Source of the DNA: Microbacterium sp. AG238
GTDB taxonomy: Bacteria; Actinomycetota; Actinomycetes; Actinomycetales; Microbacteriaceae
NCBI RefSeq assembly: GCF_003610405.1
Contig: NZ_RAQC01000001.1
Location: forward strand, 1,426,001 to 1,490,000
Direction of reading: 5' to 3'
DNA: 64,000 nucleotides
The translations under genes and the position numbers were made by a program. The stretch's first letter is position 1. Every line of letters begins with the position of its first letter. Shown in pieces: positions 61,991 through 64,000 of the stretch. Below the pieces are notes generated by a model, which did not search any database, was not told the DNA's origin, and saw only the letters and a program-made list of their open reading frames with translations.

Positions 61991-63040
61991 TCAGGGGACG
62001 CGCTTGAGCCAGGCGTCGGTCGCGAACTTCGACTCGACGAGGGCTTCGGCCTCGGCGTACTCCTCATCGGAGATCGTGCCCGGCACGGCCCCGTAGCGCT
62101 TCGAGAACACCTCGATGAACCGCTCGATGATCGCGTCGCGCGGCAGGCCCGTCTGGCTGCGCAGCGGGTCGACACGCTTGGCGGCCGAGACGGTGCCCTT
62201 GTCGCTGAGCTTCTCGCGGCCGATGCGCAGCACCTCGGTGAGCACCTGACCGTCCATGTCGTACGACAGCGTGGCGTGGTGGAGCACCCCGCCGTTGGCC
62301 AGACGCTTCTGCGCCGCGCCGCCGATCTTGCCCGACGGCGAGGCGATGTCGTTGAGCGGCTGATAGGTCGCCTCGATGCCGAGCGAGCGGAGCGCCTCGA
62401 GCACCCAGTCGTCGAGGAACGCGTACGAGTCGGCGAAGGTCAGCCCCGCCACGAGGGATGCCGGCACGTACAGCGAGTACGTCACGATCGAGTTGGCCGC
62501 CATCATCATCGCGCCACCGCCCGAGATGCGGCGCACGACGTCGAAGCCGTGCTTCGCAGCGCCCTCGGGGTCGACCTCGTTGCGATACGACTGGAACGAC
62601 CCGATCACGACGGCCGACTCGTTCCACTCCCAGATGCGCAGCGTGGGGTTGCGGCGGCCGTCGCCGACGCGCGTGGTGAGCACCTCGTCGAGCGCGAGGT
62701 TCATGCTGGGCGAGACCGCTCGGTCGTGGATGACCTCCCAGTCGAACTCGCGCCAACCCGGAGCCGTGATCATCGCGCGACGCACGGCCGTGCCGACCGA
62801 CTCCGGGGTGAAGCCGAGCAGCTGGGCGCCGTCGGGCAACGCCGAGCGGACGGCGGCCGCGATCGTGGCGACATCCGATTCCTCGGGAAGCCCCGTCACC
62901 GCCGCGTCGATGTCGGCGAGCGCGTCGTCGGGCTCGAGGAAGAAGTCGCCGGCCAGGTGGAAGTCGGCGATGCGCCCCTCGCGCACCTCGAGGTCGACGA
63001 CGACCAGCTTTCCCCCGGGGACCTTGTATTCGCCGTGCAT
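61991..63040 (-). CDS. lplA: Lipoate-protein ligase A-like protein
   Basis: A 349-residue protein attaching lipoate (or octanoate) to carrier domains. The catalytic domain (about residues 95-349) has RRISGGGAMMM, SIVTYSLYVPAS, the lysine-containing SGKIGGAAQKRLANGGVLHHATL, and DPTLRIWEW-type start TLRIWEWNESAVVIGSFQ. The N-terminal 90 residues (LVVVDLEVREGRIADFHLAGDFFLEP) resemble the accessory domain that is C-terminal in classical LplA, so the order is inverted. TAGGCT five bases before the ATG suggests a leaderless message. It is convergent with the esterase gene, 24 bp away. Confidence 0.85.
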   Translation of the reverse strand: MHGEYKVPGGKLVVVDLEVREGRIADFHLAGDFFLEPDDALADIDAAVTGLPEESDVATIAAAVRSALPDGAQLLGFTPESVGTAVRRAMITAPGWREFDWEVIHDRAVSPSMNLALDEVLTTRVGDGRRNPTLRIWEWNESAVVIGSFQSYRNEVDPEGAAKHGFDVVRRISGGGAMMMAANSIVTYSLYVPASLVAGLTFADSYAFLDDWVLEALRSLGIEATYQPLNDIASPSGKIGGAAQKRLANGGVLHHATLSYDMDGQVLTEVLRIGREKLSDKGTVSAAKRVDPLRSQTGLPRDAIIERFIEVFSKRYGAVPGTISDEEYAEAEALVESKFATDAWLKRVP

Positions 63041-63045
63041 GCGTC

Positions 63046-63051
63046 CAGCCT
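63046..63051 (-). promoter_or_regulatory. Probable leaderless -10 box of the lipoate ligase gene
   Basis: On the minus strand TAGGCT ends five bases before the ATG; no ribosome site is present. Confidence 0.4.
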
Positions 63052-63141
63052 AGGACCGGGGCGGAGGATCGGTCGCGCGACGGATGCCGTTACACCTCGC
63101 GACGGACGACGACGAGGCTCGCGATCGCGAGAGTGGATGAC

Positions 63142-63900
63142 ATGAACCCCACCATCGAATCCGCCCCCGTCCTCGAAGCCCGGGGGCTCGTGAAGCGCTA
63201 CGGGGCGCTCACCGCGCTCGACCGCGTCGACCTCACCGTGCGCGCGGGCGAAGCCGTCGCGATCATGGGCGCATCGGGGTCGGGCAAGACGACCCTCCTG
63301 CACTGCCTCGCCGCCATCATCGCGCCCGACTCCGGCTCGGTGCGACTCACCGCTCCCGGCACCGCGGCGCGTGAGCTCGTCGGGATGCCCGACGCCGACC
63401 GCTCGGCCGTGCGCCGCAGCAGCCTCGGGTTCGTCTTCCAGGACCACCTGCTGCTGCCCGAGCTCACCGCCGTCGAGAACGCCGCGCTGCCCCTGCTCCT
63501 GGTGGGCACCGCTCGTGCGGCCGCTGAGGCCCACGCCGCCGCATGGCTCGGCGCGCTCGGCCTCGCGGGCATGGAGAACCGCCGCATCGGCGAGCTGTCA
63601 GGCGGGCAGGCGCAGCGCGTCGCCATCGCCCGCGCGCAGGTGACCGGGGCCCCCGTGGTGTTCGCGGACGAGCCGACCGGCGCCCTCGACTCCACCACCT
63701 CGTCGGAGGTTCTCGACGCACTGCTGCACGCAACGACGGGTCAGGGACGCAGCCTCGTCGTGGTCACCCACGACGCCGAGGTCGCGCGCCGCTGCGACCG
63801 CGTCCTCCGGATGCGGGACGGCCGCATCGTCGACTCGTCCGTCGCCGAGCAGTCCGTCGCCTCGGCACGTTCGGCCGGTACCGCCGAGGTGACCCGATGA
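63142..63900 (+). CDS. ABC transporter ATP-binding protein (MacB/LolD type)
   Basis: A 252-residue ATPase with Walker A GASGSGKTTL, Q-loop FVFQDHLLLPELT, signature LSGGQAQRVAIARA, Walker B VVFADEPTGALD and H-loop VVTHDAEVARRC. The EPTGALD motif is typical of the MacB/LolD/FtsE-like group that works with FtsX-type permeases. The start is either the ATG used here or an in-frame GTG at 63133; neither has a strong ribosome site. It overlaps the next gene by four bases. Confidence 0.88.
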   Translation: MNPTIESAPVLEARGLVKRYGALTALDRVDLTVRAGEAVAIMGASGSGKTTLLHCLAAIIAPDSGSVRLTAPGTAARELVGMPDADRSAVRRSSLGFVFQDHLLLPELTAVENAALPLLLVGTARAAAEAHAAAWLGALGLAGMENRRIGELSGGQAQRVAIARAQVTGAPVVFADEPTGALDSTTSSEVLDALLHATTGQGRSLVVVTHDAEVARRCDRVLRMRDGRIVDSSVAEQSVASARSAGTAEVTR

Positions 63901-64000
63901 GCGCGGCGGGCCTCGCGACGGCGTCGGTGCCGCGGCCGCCGGCTCCCCTGTCCCCAGTTTCCGCGGCGCCGGGCGGCGTGCGCCGCGTCGCCGCCCTGAC
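63897..64000 (+). CDS. Start of a downstream gene, probably the FtsX-type permease (partial)
   Basis: An ATG overlapping the ATPase stop (ATGA) opens a frame that stays open for the last 34 codons of the window. It begins MSAAGLATASVPRPP with a Pro/Ala-rich, then basic stretch and no membrane segment yet. From the ATPase type it should encode the permease partner, but the visible part does not show it. Confidence 0.55.
   Translation, partial: MSAAGLATASVPRPPAPLSPVSAAPGGVRRVAAL

Overview
The window is high-GC DNA with actinobacterial features: GTG and TTG starts, 4-nt gene overlaps, leaderless promoters, a LAxTG sortase signal and a DUF6286/Asp23 cluster. Gene content and style suggest Microbacteriaceae, most like Microbacterium; this is inferred from gene content, not from a marker gene. 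I count 57 coding regions, two of them cut by the window edges. I see no RNA gene, CRISPR array, transposase or prophage gene.

Layout. (1) 546-9663: a complete myo-inositol catabolic operon on the minus strand (iolC, aldolase, iolA, iolB, iolD, iolE, iolG), with a divergent GntR/UTRA regulator (iolR) and an IolR-like operator on the iolC -10 box. (2) 9671-38400: a large glycan/uronate region. It holds two CUT1 sugar importers with three solute-binding lipoproteins, a GH43-like, a GH30 and a GH35-like enzyme, an esterase-like hydrolase, a LacI-controlled ABC exporter and a Gfo/Idh-DUF6807 fusion. It also holds a five-gene set that reads as an oxidative uronate/aldarate route to 2-oxoglutarate. 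About ten copies of a GAAARCGYTTTC-type palindrome lie at its promoters, and a LacI regulator sits at 28246-29238. (3) 38592-54987: an arabinogalactan/galactan locus. It has a 1300-residue secreted GH30 galactanase with a sortase anchor, a CUT1 importer, GH51 arabinofuranosidase, GH35 beta-galactosidase and the Leloir genes galE, galT and galK. Two closely related LacI regulators share a TGTTnACGTnAACA-like operator. (4) 55051-59172: a divergent envelope-stress cluster with Asp23-like, DUF2273-like, DUF6286-like and CsbD proteins on one side. On the other side are an ECF sigma factor and an Asp23-like protein carrying an anti-sigma-like CxxC segment. (5) 59220-64000: a GNAT-membrane fusion, a carboxylesterase, a lipoate ligase-like protein and the start of a MacB/LolD-type ABC system.

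How it works together. Regions 2 and 3 describe a plant-cell-wall scavenger. Anchored and intracellular glycosidases release arabinose, galactose and uronic acids, CUT1 importers take up the oligosaccharides, and each branch ends in central metabolism through the Leloir pathway or 2-oxoglutarate. None of the three CUT1 importers carries its own ATPase, so a shared MsmK/MalK-type ATPase elsewhere in the genome is expected. Substrate assignments are inferred from enzyme families.
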